Shown: positions 8,593 through 18,205, counted from the first letter of the stretch. The stretch is DNA of 64,000 nt from Flavobacterium aquariorum (GCF_003254745.1 NZ_QKXH01000004.1:1-64000); one strand, 5' to 3'. Made by a program: numbers and translations. The notes: generated by a model from the sequence alone, not told the origin.

Positions 8593-8648
8593 AAAGCCCT
8601 AAAGGCGAAAGTTAAAAAATTAACTGGAGGTTTCGACTTTAGGGCTTT
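8593..8648 (-). terminator. Intercistronic hairpin between araA and galM
   Basis: AAAGCCCTAAAG (8593-8604) pairs perfectly with CTTTAGGGCTTT (8637-8648), and inner segments can extend the stem. Read on the minus strand it follows the araA stop by about 17 nt. It could partly terminate transcription, or protect the upstream mRNA 3' end, so that araA is made in excess over galM. Confidence 0.6.
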
Positions 8649-8664
8649 ATAGTTTTATGTTAAA

Positions 8665-10173
8665 TTATAAACGGTGCTGGAAGATATGGAAATAAGCTTC
8701 ATTAGCATTGATAGTATCTTTGAAATTACGGATAGTGGTATTTGCATCAATTACCAATAATTCGATACCGGCAATATCGGCAAAATCTTCCATAAATTCA
8801 GTAGTTACCGCTTGGCTGTAAACCGTATGGTGCGCACCACCAGCAAGAATCCAAGCAGTTGCAGCGATATCAAGGTTTGGTTTGCAATCCCACAATACGC
8901 GTGCCACTGGAAGTTTTGGTAAATCGGCCATTGGTTTTACAGCTGTTACTTCGTTTACGATTAATCTGAAACGGGTTCCCATATCCACAAGTGACACATT
9001 GATAGCATCTCCAGCAGGTGAATTAAACACCAAACGAGCTGGATCTTCTTTTCCTCCAATTCCTAATGGATGTACTTCGCAATTTGGTTTTCCATCAGCG
9101 ATAGATGGACAAATTTCCAACATGTGTGATCCTAAAACATAAGATTTTTGAGGTGTAAAGTGATAGGTGTAATCTTCCATAAATGAAGTTCCTCCTTCAA
9201 GTCCCACATTCATTACTTTCAAAGCTCTAACCATTGCAGCCGTTTTCCAGTCTCCTTCACCACCAAAACCGTAACCATCGGCCATTAAACGTTGCGTTGC
9301 AATTCCAGGGAGTTGTTTCCAAACACCCAAGTTTTCAAAAGTATCGGTAAAAGCTCCGAAACCGCCCTCTTCCAAGAAAGCTCTCAATCCCAATTCGATT
9401 TTTGCTGCATCTGCCAATGATTGTCTTTGTGCACCGCCTTCTTTCAATGATGGAGTCAAATTATAAGAAGCTTCATAAAGTGCCAATAAATCATTCAATT
9501 GTTTATCTGTTATTTTCTCGATATGTTTGGTCACATCCGAGGAATCGAAACCATTAACTGAAACTCCAAAACGAATTTGGGCTTCTACTTTATCACCTTC
9601 GGTAACGGCAACTTCACGCATATTGTCACCAATACGGGCTACTTTCAGGTTTTGAAGTTCGTTCCAACCTAATGCCACTCTTGTCCAGTTTCCTATTTTG
9701 GTTTGAACGCGTTCGTCTTCCCAGTGTCCTACAATCACTTTGCGTTTTTTACGCATTCTGGACATGATAAAACCAAATTCTCTGTCTCCGTGAGCCGATT
9801 GGTTCAAGTTCATAAAGTCCATGTCAATACTAGCCCAAGGGATTTCAGCGTTGAATTGTGTATGTAAGTGACATAATGGTTTATTCAAAATGCTTAAGCC
9901 ACCAATCCACATTTTGGCTGGTGAAAAAGTGTGCATCCAAGCCACGATACCAATACAGTTTTTATTGGAATTTGCCTCCAAACATACATTCGTGATTTGT
10001 GCAGGTGATTTTACTACATCTTTGTATACCAATTTTACTGGTAATTTTGAGGATGCGTCCAATCCTTTTGCAATTATTTGAGAATGTTCGGCTACTTTTC
10101 TTAATGTTTCTTCACCGTATAATTCTTGGCTCCCTACTACAAACCAAATTTCTTTTTGAGATATATCTATCAT
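8665..10173 (-). CDS. araA: L-arabinose isomerase
   Basis: Converts L-arabinose to L-ribulose in the cytoplasm. At 502 residues it is close to E. coli AraA (500). The N-terminus [19 protein letters not shown] is diagnostic. The metal-site residues appear in [15 protein letters not shown] (Glu), [13 protein letters not shown] (Glu), [10 protein letters not shown] (His) and [12 protein letters not shown] (His). It lies between araD and galM in a minus-strand operon. A GTTTAAA-rich spacer of 95 bp separates it from araD. The operon is preceded by two copies of the putative AraR operator upstream of araB. Confidence 0.97.
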   Translation of the reverse strand: MIDISQKEIWFVVGSQELYGEETLRKVAEHSQIIAKGLDASSKLPVKLVYKDVVKSPAQITNVCLEANSNKNCIGIVAWMHTFSPAKMWIGGLSILNKPLCHLHTQFNAEIPWASIDMDFMNLNQSAHGDREFGFIMSRMRKKRKVIVGHWEDERVQTKIGNWTRVALGWNELQNLKVARIGDNMREVAVTEGDKVEAQIRFGVSVNGFDSSDVTKHIEKITDKQLNDLLALYEASYNLTPSLKEGGAQRQSLADAAKIELGLRAFLEEGGFGAFTDTFENLGVWKQLPGIATQRLMADGYGFGGEGDWKTAAMVRALKVMNVGLEGGTSFMEDYTYHFTPQKSYVLGSHMLEICPSIADGKPNCEVHPLGIGGKEDPARLVFNSPAGDAINVSLVDMGTRFRLIVNEVTAVKPMADLPKLPVARVLWDCKPNLDIAATAWILAGGAHHTVYSQAVTTEFMEDFADIAGIELLVIDANTTIRNFKDTINANEAYFHIFQHRL

Positions 10174-10179
10174 TATAAT

Positions 10180-10266
10180 ATTTTGTTTAAAATTGTTTAA
10201 AGTTTAAAATTGTTTAAAGTTTCGTTTTAGTTTAAACAACTTTAAACTAAAGAAACCTTAAACTAA
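10180..10266 (-). repeat. GTTTAAA repeat spacer between araD and araA
   Basis: The 95-bp spacer holds two direct copies of GTTTAAAATTGTTTAAA followed by TTTAAAC motifs in inverted orientation. The transcript can therefore fold into several alternative A/U stems just before the araA start. It may be a differential-expression or mRNA-processing element. Confidence 0.45.
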
Positions 10267-10268
10267 AA

Positions 10269-10970
10269 TTACTGTCCGTAATAGGAATCTTTTCCGTGTT
10301 TGCGTTCGTAATGCTTTTTGATTAGAGAATCTTTCAATCGAGGAGCATTAGGATTTATTTGCAAAGTCAGATAGGCCATTTCAGCTACGACTTCCAATAC
10401 TTTACTGTTGTAAACTGCTTTGGCAGCGTTTTTTCCCCAAGCAAATGGTCCGTGATTTCCTATCAGAATCATTTCTACTTCTTCGTACGAAAGGTTTTTT
10501 TCTTTGAAACAATCCAAAATCTGGATTCCGGTATTGTGTTCGTAGTTTCCTTCGATAAGTGAATCGGCCATTGGCGCTGCACAAGGAATATCGGCGGTCA
10601 AGTGATCGGCATGAGTGGTTCCAAAAATTGGAATATCGCGTTGCGATTGTGCCCAAGCTACCGAATAGGTCGCATGCGTATGTGCCACACCACCAATGTT
10701 TGGCCAGTTCTTGTATAAATAAGCATGTGTTTTGGTATCCGAAGAGGGACGCATACTGCCTTCAATGATGTTGTTGTCAAAATCGACAATAACAATGTCT
10801 TCCGGTTTTAGGTCTTCATAAGGAACTCCGCTTGGTTTAATGGCGAAAACACCATTTTTGCGATCGACAGCGCTAACGTTTCCAAAAGTGTAAACTACCA
10901 AATTCAATGCGTTCAACTGCATATTCGCTTCGTAGCATTCTTGCTTTAAGTCTTTATATATAGAGCTCAT
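10269..10970 (-). CDS. araD: L-ribulose-5-phosphate 4-epimerase
   Basis: Converts L-ribulose 5-phosphate to D-xylulose 5-phosphate, the exit to the pentose phosphate pathway. The start at MSSIYKDLKQECYEANM gives 233 residues, like E. coli AraD (231). A Met 36 bp upstream would add an atypical tail, so I reject it. Zinc ligands appear in GGVAHTHATYSVAW and GTTHADHL, plus a third His further on. The C-terminus KHGKDSYYGQ is almost identical to that of known AraD proteins. The start overlaps the end of araB by 17 bp, which suggests translational coupling. Confidence 0.96.
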   Translation of the reverse strand: MSSIYKDLKQECYEANMQLNALNLVVYTFGNVSAVDRKNGVFAIKPSGVPYEDLKPEDIVIVDFDNNIIEGSMRPSSDTKTHAYLYKNWPNIGGVAHTHATYSVAWAQSQRDIPIFGTTHADHLTADIPCAAPMADSLIEGNYEHNTGIQILDCFKEKNLSYEEVEMILIGNHGPFAWGKNAAKAVYNSKVLEVVAEMAYLTLQINPNAPRLKDSLIKKHYERKHGKDSYYGQ

Positions 10971-12648
10971 GTTGTTGTTTTTTAATGGATGGATCTGCAT
11001 AAGCACTTAATTGGTCGTATGCCAAAAGCAACTTGTTATAAGCAGCTACTTTGTCGAGTTGTGGAGCATATTCGCTTTCAAAAGGGCTTCCCATTTTTTG
11101 AGCCGCTTCAATTACGTTTGGATAAATTCCGGCAGCAACGGCAGCATAAATAGCAGCTCCCAATGCAGGTGCTTGATCTGATAAAGCTACTTTGATAGGT
11201 TTGTTCAATACATTGGCTAATGTTTGCATGATGAATGGCGATTTACGAGCCACACCACCAATACCAATTACGGTGTCAATTCGAACGCCTTCTTCTTCAA
11301 AACGATCTACAATTTTTTTAGAACCAAAACAAATGGCATTTACCAATGATTTGAATACATGCGGTGCTTTTGTTCCTAAAGATAAATTTGCAATGGCGCT
11401 TTTAAGTTCTTGATTCGCATCTGGAGTTCTTCTTCCATTAATCCAGTCCAATGCTACTGGAACACTTTCGGATAATGGTATTTTCTCTGCTTCGGCAGTT
11501 AATTGTATGATTAAATTGTCGCTGATTTCAGCTTTCAATTGTTCTTTTTGTTCGTCGGTCAAAAGGGTAGAGGCAGTCAATAAATTTTCTGTTGGCCATA
11601 ATAATAATTCTTTGTACCAAGCCAATAAATCCCCAAAAGCAGATTGTCCCGCTTCAAGACCTATGAATCCTGGAATTACCGATCCGTCAACTTGTCCACA
11701 AATTCCACGAACGGTTTTTGTTCCGATAGACTCTTTAGTATCAACAATAATATCACAAGTAGAGGTTCCCATTACACGTACCAAAGTGTGTTCGTCTATT
11801 TTGGCTCCTACTGCTCCTGAATGTGCATCGAATGTACCTACTGCGATTACAGTATCTGTTGAAAGTCCCAATTTGGTAGCCCATTCTTGGTTTAAATGAC
11901 CCGCTACCAAATCTGAAGTATAAGTTTCATCGTATAATCTTCCGCGAAGCGATGCCAAATACGGATCCAATTTTTCTAAAAATGCTGTAGGAGGTAAACC
12001 GTTCCAGTCTTCGTGCCACATCGCTTTGTGGCCTGCGGCGCAACGGCTTCTTTTGAACGATTTTAAGTCTTTATTGTCAATCAATAAGTAGGTCATTAAA
12101 TCACAATGTTCCATCCAAGTATAGGCCGCTTTTTTTACCGCTTCATCTTGTCTGGCAACATGAAGAATTTTTGCCCAAAACCACTCAGATGAATAGATTC
12201 CACCTTCGTATTTAGTGAAATTTTCTCCGCCCCAGTTGGACGCTAATTCATTGATTTCGTTCGCTTCATTTATTGCCGTGTGATCTTTCCATAAAACCAT
12301 CATGGCATTGGGATTATGTTCAAAACCTTTGGTCAGTGCCAATGGAGTTCCATCTTCGGCAACTGGCACTGGAGAAGATCCTGTAGTGTCAATGCAAATG
12401 CTTCGAATTAAGGAGGAATCTACTTTGCTATTTTCAACTACATATTTTATGGTAGTTTCCAACCCTTCGATATGATCCAAAGGATGTTGACGAAACTGAT
12501 TTATTGAGGCATTACAATATTCTTTATTTTTCCATCGCTTGTAATCACAAACGCTTGATGCTAATTCCTGTCCATTTTCAGTGTCTATCAATACTGCACG
12601 AACAGAATCTGAGCCGTAATCTAATCCTATTACATAATTTTTCATCAC
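10954..12648 (-). CDS. araB: L-ribulokinase (FGGY family)
   Basis: Phosphorylates L-ribulose with ATP. It has 564 residues, the length of the classical AraB. The N-terminal phosphate-binding segment is VIGLDYGSDSVRAVLID. SICIDTTGSSPVPV, GTFDAHSGAVGAKI and RVMGTSTCDI follow, and the C-terminal lobe has GIGGVARKSPFIMQ and DQAPALGAAIYAAV. It is the first gene of araB-araD-araA-galM. Two putative AraR operators (12691-12709 and 12779-12797) and a -7-like TATATTTG lie upstream. A second Met at codon 2 makes the exact start uncertain by one residue. Confidence 0.96.
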   Translation of the reverse strand: MMKNYVIGLDYGSDSVRAVLIDTENGQELASSVCDYKRWKNKEYCNASINQFRQHPLDHIEGLETTIKYVVENSKVDSSLIRSICIDTTGSSPVPVAEDGTPLALTKGFEHNPNAMMVLWKDHTAINEANEINELASNWGGENFTKYEGGIYSSEWFWAKILHVARQDEAVKKAAYTWMEHCDLMTYLLIDNKDLKSFKRSRCAAGHKAMWHEDWNGLPPTAFLEKLDPYLASLRGRLYDETYTSDLVAGHLNQEWATKLGLSTDTVIAVGTFDAHSGAVGAKIDEHTLVRVMGTSTCDIIVDTKESIGTKTVRGICGQVDGSVIPGFIGLEAGQSAFGDLLAWYKELLLWPTENLLTASTLLTDEQKEQLKAEISDNLIIQLTAEAEKIPLSESVPVALDWINGRRTPDANQELKSAIANLSLGTKAPHVFKSLVNAICFGSKKIVDRFEEEGVRIDTVIGIGGVARKSPFIMQTLANVLNKPIKVALSDQAPALGAAIYAAVAAGIYPNVIEAAQKMGSPFESEYAPQLDKVAAYNKLLLAYDQLSAYADPSIKKQQHELYI

Positions 12649-12668
12649 AAATACTTTTTTAATACGTA

Positions 12669-12676
12669 CAAATATA
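12669..12676 (-). promoter_or_regulatory. Candidate -7 element of the araB promoter
   Basis: Minus-strand TATATTTG fits TAnnTTTG. It lies about 20 nt before the araB start and about 15 nt downstream of the nearer AraR-type site, which would then cover the -33 region. The resulting leader would be very short, so the true start site may differ. Confidence 0.4.
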
Positions 12677-12690
12677 TATAATTATTTAAT

Positions 12691-12709
12691 AAGTGTATAA
12701 AAAACACTT
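12691..12709. promoter_or_regulatory. Putative AraR operator 1 upstream of araB
   Basis: AAGTGT-ATAAAAA-ACACTT: perfect 6-bp inverted arms, 7 bp with the flanking T/A, around a 7-bp A-rich spacer. This is the most symmetric of the seven 19-bp sites in the window. Confidence 0.75.
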
Positions 12710-12778
12710 AATTTATTTTGCATTGACATTTTTATTGAAACGGCAGTATTACTGGTGTTTACGAAGGAAATAAAAAAC

Positions 12779-12797
12779 AAGTGTTTAAAATACATTT
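12779..12797. promoter_or_regulatory. Putative AraR operator 2 upstream of araB
   Basis: AAGTGT-TTAAAAT-ACATTT, same arm and spacer lengths as the other sites. It is centred 88 bp from operator 1, a spacing at which two bound dimers could loop the DNA. It lies just after the GH51 stop codon. Confidence 0.7.
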
Positions 12798-12809
12798 GTG
12801 CTGTTCTGT

Positions 12810-14792
12810 TTATTTCATTTTCAACTTCAAAACAGTAACAGAATAGGCCGGAAGGCTTAATTGTGCTTTCTCACTTTTAAGGATATACTCGCTTTCTGTT
12901 GGACTTATTTTTTTAGGAGAAGCAAATGAATTTTCGTCTTCAAGTTTTGGACTTGTAAGAGTAATAACAGTTCCTTTTGATTGTAATTTGCTTCCTTTTA
13001 AATCAACAGTAACCTCTTGTGCTTTTGCAGAAGTATTAACTACTTTTACAATTACTTCTTTGGTATTGACATCTTTCACCGCCGATGCAAACAAATCGTT
13101 TTGACCAATAAGCGCTTTTCCATCTTTGGTTATGGATAGTAAATCAGTTCCTTTATTGTTTGCGAATAATTTTTGCACATAATAATTTGGTGTACCAAAG
13201 GACTCTAAATTATTAAACCAAATCATATCTGGTGTCCATTGCCAACCTTCTTCGTGAGCAAATAAAGGAGCATACGAAGTAAGATGAACTACTTCAGCGT
13301 TACGTTCCATTCCAGTCATAAAAGCGGCTTCAGAAAAAGCACATTCCCAACTGTTTTTGTTGTCAGGACTTGCAATGGCTACCGTTTGTGCTGCATATTC
13401 TCCAGCGAAAATTTTTGGCCCTTTTCGGTCGTAATTGTCGTAACGAGTTGCGTTTTCTCTAAACCATTTTGGATCTTTATAATAATGCTCATCTATGATT
13501 TCGGCATTCAATTTTTTAAGTTCCGATTGGGCATACTCGAAATAATCTCCTTCTGGAAATGGCCCACTTCCTGAAACAATCGTAATTTCTGGATGTTTTG
13601 ATTTGATTGCTTTTTCGAATACTTTGTAACGCTCGATATAATCTGTTCCCCATTGTTCGTTCCCGACTCCAATGAATTTCAAATTAAACGGTTTTGGGTG
13701 TCCCATATCCGAACGAACTTTTCCCCACGGAGTATCTATGCTGCCGTTGGCAAATTCAATTAAGTCAATTGCATCTTGAACATAAGGGTCCAATTGATCC
13801 ATAGGAACCAACTCGCCTGTATTAAACTGACAAGCCATTCCACAACTCAAAATTGGTAATGGACTAGCTCCGATATCTTCTGATAATTGAAAATATTCAA
13901 AAAATCCTAAACCAAAAGACTGAAAATAATCTGGTGTTGGTTTGTGCGCAAACTCTGTATTCCAGCGGTTGACTAAGCTTTCTCTATTATCAACTTCTCC
14001 AACTGTTTTCTTCCATTGGTAACGCTGTGCAAGAGTTCTTCCCTCAACAATACATCCACCTGGAAAACGTAAAAAGCCAGGTTTCATATCATATAGTAAT
14101 TGTACTAAATCTTTACGAAGACCATTTTTTCTATTGTTCCAAGTATCTTGCGGGAATAATGAAATCATATCTAAATCGATAGTTCCTGTCCCTTCAAAAG
14201 TAAAACGCAATTTTGCTTTCGCTTCAGTAGCTGTTGGAATAAGCTGTGCGGTATATTCTTTCCATTCCGAAGTTGTAGGAACAACACTCGTTTCGCCTAA
14301 AATTTTATCATCTTTTCCAATGAATTGAATAATGATCTTCGAAATGTTTCCAGCTTCTTTGGATGCTTTTAGAGTCAAATTGTATTTTGCTCCGCTTTTA
14401 ATTCCCATTCCTCTGAAACCTTCATTGATGATTTCATAGCCTTTAGCATCTTTTACCGTAATTCGGCAATAATTATGATTGGTTCCTTTTTTCGAAAATT
14501 GAACAGGAACTGCGATTCCAGATTCGGTATTGTAATTATGTTTGTCACTTTTTGGCTGTTTCCAACCCATCAAAGGATCGTCAAATTCGAATGAACGGTT
14601 TTTTACCATTTCGGCATACAAACCACCATCGGCAGCAAAATTGATGTCTTCAAAAAAGATACCATACATTGTTGGCTGAATTTTGGTAATGGTTTTAGTG
14701 GTATTGACTTCAAGAGTTGTTTGCGCTTGGGAATATATTCCATTTAGCAAAAGGCCGCAAAGGGTTATTTTGGTGATTAAATTCGGTTTCAT
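12810..14792 (-). CDS. GH51 alpha-L-arabinofuranosidase with inserted beta-sandwich domain
   Basis: Removes terminal alpha-L-arabinofuranosyl residues from arabinan or arabinoxylan. After a signal peptide (to about residue 23) comes the typical start TMYGIFFEDINFAADGGLYAEMVKNRSFEF. A CBM4/9-like insert occupies about residues 80-210. Then come GFLRFPGGCIVEG, the acid/base Glu in GVGNEQWGTDYIE (about E377) and the nucleophile in KIFAGEYAAQ (about E464). A C-terminal beta domain ends in SLPAYSVTVLKLK. At 660 residues it matches the large eukaryote-like and Bacteroides GH51 group. It differs clearly from the 515-residue GH51 at 20923. It is downstream of GH127 and probably in one transcript. Confidence 0.93.
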   Translation of the reverse strand: MKPNLITKITLCGLLLNGIYSQAQTTLEVNTTKTITKIQPTMYGIFFEDINFAADGGLYAEMVKNRSFEFDDPLMGWKQPKSDKHNYNTESGIAVPVQFSKKGTNHNYCRITVKDAKGYEIINEGFRGMGIKSGAKYNLTLKASKEAGNISKIIIQFIGKDDKILGETSVVPTTSEWKEYTAQLIPTATEAKAKLRFTFEGTGTIDLDMISLFPQDTWNNRKNGLRKDLVQLLYDMKPGFLRFPGGCIVEGRTLAQRYQWKKTVGEVDNRESLVNRWNTEFAHKPTPDYFQSFGLGFFEYFQLSEDIGASPLPILSCGMACQFNTGELVPMDQLDPYVQDAIDLIEFANGSIDTPWGKVRSDMGHPKPFNLKFIGVGNEQWGTDYIERYKVFEKAIKSKHPEITIVSGSGPFPEGDYFEYAQSELKKLNAEIIDEHYYKDPKWFRENATRYDNYDRKGPKIFAGEYAAQTVAIASPDNKNSWECAFSEAAFMTGMERNAEVVHLTSYAPLFAHEEGWQWTPDMIWFNNLESFGTPNYYVQKLFANNKGTDLLSITKDGKALIGQNDLFASAVKDVNTKEVIVKVVNTSAKAQEVTVDLKGSKLQSKGTVITLTSPKLEDENSFASPKKISPTESEYILKSEKAQLSLPAYSVTVLKLKMK

Positions 14793-14828
14793 GTTCCTTT
14801 TATTTTTTTATTTAGTTCAAAAACTAGA

Positions 14829-14860
14829 CTCTCAGTAATTTAGAATCTTAGCATCTTAAT
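14829..14860. repeat. TTAG-type intergenic repeat between GH51 and GH127
   Basis: The spacer contains TTTAGAATCTTAGCATCTTA. Similar (A)ATCTTAG and ACTTAGCGTCTTAG strings occur between tal and tkt (29290-29412). These are short intergenic repeats with no coding potential. Confidence 0.45.
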
Positions 14861-16825
14861 TTATTTTTTTAAATCAATCCAAACTTTCATTTTTCCAATG
14901 CCTCTATTAGACCAGGAATAATAAGGGATGGCTTTGAATTGTTTCGTTTGGATGGAATTTACTCCCTCCAAAAGGTTGTTTTCTTTTGTTACTTTGAAAG
15001 TGTCATTGGCATCGACAGTGATTTTATCAAAATCGGTTGGATTGTCAATCTCCTCAATAGCATACACAATGGGGCCGTATTCTAAAGCTACTTTTCCGAT
15101 GTTGCCTTCTACTTTGGTATTGGTCACGACTTCTTTAACTTCCATTGGAAAATCGAGTGTTACAGTTTCTCCTTTTTTCCATTTTTTTGTAATAGTAATG
15201 TATCCTTTGTCTTCTTTATAATCGAAAGGCTTTCCATCTATCGTTAGGGTAACTTTTGCGGAAGCGGTATTTTTGTAGCTGTATAAATCTCCAGGCAAAA
15301 CTTGATTTCTTGCCCAACCAGGAATTCTTAATTTGATAGTAAATTCACTTTCTTTTTTGGGAGAAACGGTTACTGCCACTTTACCGTCCCATGGGTAATT
15401 CGTTTGTTGTGAGATTTGTAATTCTGTTTTGTCTAAAGAAATTTTTGCCGTATTCGAAGCATATAAATTAACATAAAGCGTGTTTTTGCTTGTGGAATAA
15501 ATCAATCCCGGAATCGAAGGAATAAAACGAATCAAATTGGTCGGGCAGCAAGAACAGTCAAACCAAGCTTGACGTGTGCAAGAGCCTCTGTTGTTTTTGT
15601 AAACTCCATCTGATTCAAGTGCATTTGGATAGAAAAATTGTTTTCCGTCCAATGAAATACCAGAGATTAAACCGTTGTATAAAGAGCGTTCAATCACATC
15701 AAAATAATCAGAACTTCCAGTCATATTGTGCAGTCTGTGGTTCCAATACACATCGCCAATGGCTGCGCAAGTTTCGTTGTAAGCAGTTAGATTTGGTAAT
15801 TCATAGTTTGCTCCAAAGGCTTCTCCGTCATGTATGGCACCAATACCGCCAGTGATGTACATTTTTTTGTTTACCATATTGGTCCACAAAGCATTCACTG
15901 CATTTAGATAGTCTTTGTCGTTGTATATTGCGGCAATATCGGTCATTCCTGCATACATGTAAACGGCTCTCACGGCATGTCCCACTGCTTCTTTTTGTTG
16001 AATAACGGGAATGTCATCCTGTGCATAAGCACCGTAAAGTTTATGGTTTTTTGGATTCCCTCTGTTGTCCAAAAAGTATTTGGCTAATTTCAAATACGCT
16101 TTATTATTGGTTATTCTATATAGATTTACTAAACCCGTTTCTACAATTTGGTGACCCGGAACGCCATGAACTTGGTCTGGATTGTCTCCAAAAGTACGCA
16201 CTAACATATCGGCAGTTTTGATGGCAATGTCCAAGAAGTTTCTTTTTCCAGTTGCTTCATAATGTACTACTGCGGCTTCTATCATATGCCCTGGGTTGTA
16301 CAGTTCATGACTGATTTGTAAAGATTCCCAACGTTTTCCTTCTATAACAGGAACCCACGGTGCAGGCGGTTTGGCAGGATTGATGGTTCTCCAAGTCGTT
16401 AAATATCCATCTTTTTCTTGGCCAATTTTGATAATGCCAATAAGGGAGTCCAATAATTTTTCCAATTTAGGGTTGGGTTCGCTTATTAGGGTATTCGAAG
16501 CTCCTTCAATTATTTTATACACATCGGTGTCGTCAAAAGGCATTTGTCCTTTTACTTCCCCTTTCATTTTTCCGCCCGCAATCAAGAAATTGTCAAGACG
16601 TCCTTCTTCCTCACATTTATGAATGGCATATTCTATGGTTTTTTCCTGTACTCTTTTGATGATGGGTAACCAAAAAGCATCGGTTATTTTAACATTCTGG
16701 ATGTTGACTGGTGTAATAGGATATCCTGTGTTTTTGGTTGCAGTATTCTGAGCATTCGTAGCGCTTGAAAGCGAGAATGAAGCAATCAGAAGTAATGCAT
16801 TGGTTTTTAAATTAAAAATTTTCAT
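14861..16825 (-). CDS. GH127 beta-L-arabinofuranosidase
   Basis: Cleaves beta-L-arabinofuranosides, as found in plant extensins and at some pectin side-chain ends. At 654 residues it has the family length. After a signal peptide (SSATNAQ) comes the N-terminal segment ITDAFWLPIIKRVQEKTIEYAI. The catalytic centre is clear: the Glu in NLTAYNETCAAIGDVYWNHR and the cysteine cluster in SCTRQAWFDCSCCPTNLIR. In the founding member of this family such cysteines bind zinc and supply the nucleophile. A putative AraR operator lies upstream at 16959-16977, so this gene probably starts a transcript with the downstream GH51. The signal peptide places it in the periplasm. Confidence 0.92.
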   Translation of the reverse strand: MKIFNLKTNALLLIASFSLSSATNAQNTATKNTGYPITPVNIQNVKITDAFWLPIIKRVQEKTIEYAIHKCEEEGRLDNFLIAGGKMKGEVKGQMPFDDTDVYKIIEGASNTLISEPNPKLEKLLDSLIGIIKIGQEKDGYLTTWRTINPAKPPAPWVPVIEGKRWESLQISHELYNPGHMIEAAVVHYEATGKRNFLDIAIKTADMLVRTFGDNPDQVHGVPGHQIVETGLVNLYRITNNKAYLKLAKYFLDNRGNPKNHKLYGAYAQDDIPVIQQKEAVGHAVRAVYMYAGMTDIAAIYNDKDYLNAVNALWTNMVNKKMYITGGIGAIHDGEAFGANYELPNLTAYNETCAAIGDVYWNHRLHNMTGSSDYFDVIERSLYNGLISGISLDGKQFFYPNALESDGVYKNNRGSCTRQAWFDCSCCPTNLIRFIPSIPGLIYSTSKNTLYVNLYASNTAKISLDKTELQISQQTNYPWDGKVAVTVSPKKESEFTIKLRIPGWARNQVLPGDLYSYKNTASAKVTLTIDGKPFDYKEDKGYITITKKWKKGETVTLDFPMEVKEVVTNTKVEGNIGKVALEYGPIVYAIEEIDNPTDFDKITVDANDTFKVTKENNLLEGVNSIQTKQFKAIPYYSWSNRGIGKMKVWIDLKK

Positions 16826-16958
16826 ATATGTAAAATTTAATTGTCATTGGTCATATATGGTATCGCCTTTTTATTTATAGGTGTTTGCTTTCGCAAAATG
16901 CTTGTTAATGGCGATTTCATAAACGGTTTTTATTAGCAATGTGCAAGATAAATAAAAT

Positions 16959-16977
16959 AAGTGTATAAAATACATTT
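16959..16977. promoter_or_regulatory. Putative AraR operator upstream of GH127
   Basis: AAGTGT-ATAAAAT-ACATTT, the consensus form of the 19-bp element. It lies 134 bp before the GH127 start and just after the stop of the upstream GH43 gene. I found no clear -7 box nearby. Confidence 0.7.
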
Positions 16978-16997
16978 TTAAAATAATTTAAATTTTT

Positions 16998-17966
16998 TTA
17001 CAGCGTTGGCCATAAATCAGCATCCCATTTCAATTCTTCTATCTGTAAAATAGGCCTTCCTTTTTGTTTAACATCATATGCGTGAAAAATAATATAATCT
17101 TTACCGTCAAAGGTATAAGCGCTGTTGTGTCCAGCTCCATACCAGTTTTGGCCGCCTTGAATCAACAAAGTTCCACCACCTTCGGTTAATAATTTCCCTT
17201 CTTTGTCCACGTAAGGGCCTGTAATGTTTTTTGATCTTCCAACAACAACTTTGTAGGTGCTTTTTGGGCCTCGACAGCATAAATCCCAAGATAGGAATTC
17301 ATAATAATAACCATTTTTTTTGAAGATGAAAGGAGCTTCTAGAGCGCCATCACCTGGATCAGTATCAGCTAATTCGAATGTTCTTTTGCGTTTTGCAATA
17401 GTATGCCATTCCTGCGGTTGTGCGATTGACTTTAAATCGGAATTTAATTTGACCATTTTCAACCCTTCCCAAAAAGAACCAAAAGCCAACCAAGGCGTAT
17501 TGTTTTCGTCAAAAGTCAAATTAGGATCGATAGCATTCCAAAGATCTCGATTGGGAATGGATTGAATAACAATTCCCTGATCTACCCATTTGTAGGCGGG
17601 GTCTTTTGGATCCAAAGTGGTGTTGGTCGTCACTCCAATCGCCGAAGTATTTTTTGCGAAAGCAGAAACCGAATAATATAAATAATAGATGTTGTTGTGA
17701 AAAGAAATGTCCGGTGCCCAAATGTGATTGTCAAAATTAGGAACCACGGCATCTGCCCAAACAGGTTTTTCCTTGAATATTTGGCGTTCCGGATTCCAGC
17801 TTTTTAAATCTTTGGAACTAAAAGCACTGATGCCTTTTCCGGTGCAGTATAAATAATAAGTATCTTTTTGCTTGATCATCACTGGGTCATGGACAGTAAT
17901 ATCCTGGGCAAATGATGAGGTCACAATTAAAACAAGTAAGAGGGAATATAGTTTATGTAGTTTCAT
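16998..17966 (-). CDS. GH43 endo-arabinanase-type enzyme (arabinan endo-1,5-alpha-L-arabinosidase)
   Basis: Five-bladed GH43 propeller of 322 residues with a signal peptide (ending TSSFAQ). The three catalytic carboxylates are visible: Asp in TVHDPVMIKQ (base), Asp in NAIDPNLTF (pKa modulator) and Glu in GALEAPFIF (acid). HIWAPDISFHNNIYYLYYS and GHNSAYTFDGKDYIIFHAY are typical of endo-arabinanases, which cut the alpha-1,5-arabinan backbone. It ends without an accessory domain. It is part of a run of three GH43 genes. The upstream spacer of 239 bp carries several intergenic repeats, so it may have its own mRNA level. Exo-acting arabinosidase activity cannot be excluded. Confidence 0.88.
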   Translation of the reverse strand: MKLHKLYSLLLVLIVTSSFAQDITVHDPVMIKQKDTYYLYCTGKGISAFSSKDLKSWNPERQIFKEKPVWADAVVPNFDNHIWAPDISFHNNIYYLYYSVSAFAKNTSAIGVTTNTTLDPKDPAYKWVDQGIVIQSIPNRDLWNAIDPNLTFDENNTPWLAFGSFWEGLKMVKLNSDLKSIAQPQEWHTIAKRKRTFELADTDPGDGALEAPFIFKKNGYYYEFLSWDLCCRGPKSTYKVVVGRSKNITGPYVDKEGKLLTEGGGTLLIQGGQNWYGAGHNSAYTFDGKDYIIFHAYDVKQKGRPILQIEELKWDADLWPTL

Positions 17967-17980
17967 GATTGTGTTTTTTT

Positions 17981-18205
17981 AACCATATAAGGCATTTAAG
18001 AAAGTATAAGTTTTAATGATTTTGAGTCTGTAAATTAACCACAGATGTCACAGATGTCATGGATTTTCACAGAACTTTATTTTTTATTTAGGTATTATAA
18101 ATCCGTGTAAATCTGTAAAATCCGTGTGCCATTACGCAATCTAGATTCAATTTTAGTCTGGATACTGCGACTGCATTCTGCAATCTTAATTCTGCAATCT
18201 GCAAT
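17981..18205. repeat. Repeat-rich spacer between two GH43 genes
   Basis: Three repeat types are packed here. AACCATATAAGGCATTTAAG at 17981-18000 equals, inverted, 47281-47300. CACAGATGTCACAGATGTC and GGATTTTCACAGA (about 18042-18076) face GTGTAAATCTGTAAAATCC further on and can form an imperfect stem. Three CTGCAATCT copies (from 18178) run into the stop codon of the next gene. Nothing here looks coding. Confidence 0.65.

Noticed and set aside
10001..10268. Frameshift or gene break between araA and araD because of the A/T repeat spacer
   Set aside because: Both genes have full family length and intact termini; the spacer is purely intercistronic.
10971..11006. An upstream Met for araD
   Set aside because: It adds 12 residues not found in AraD proteins and increases the overlap with araB. 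MSSIYKDLKQ is the natural start.
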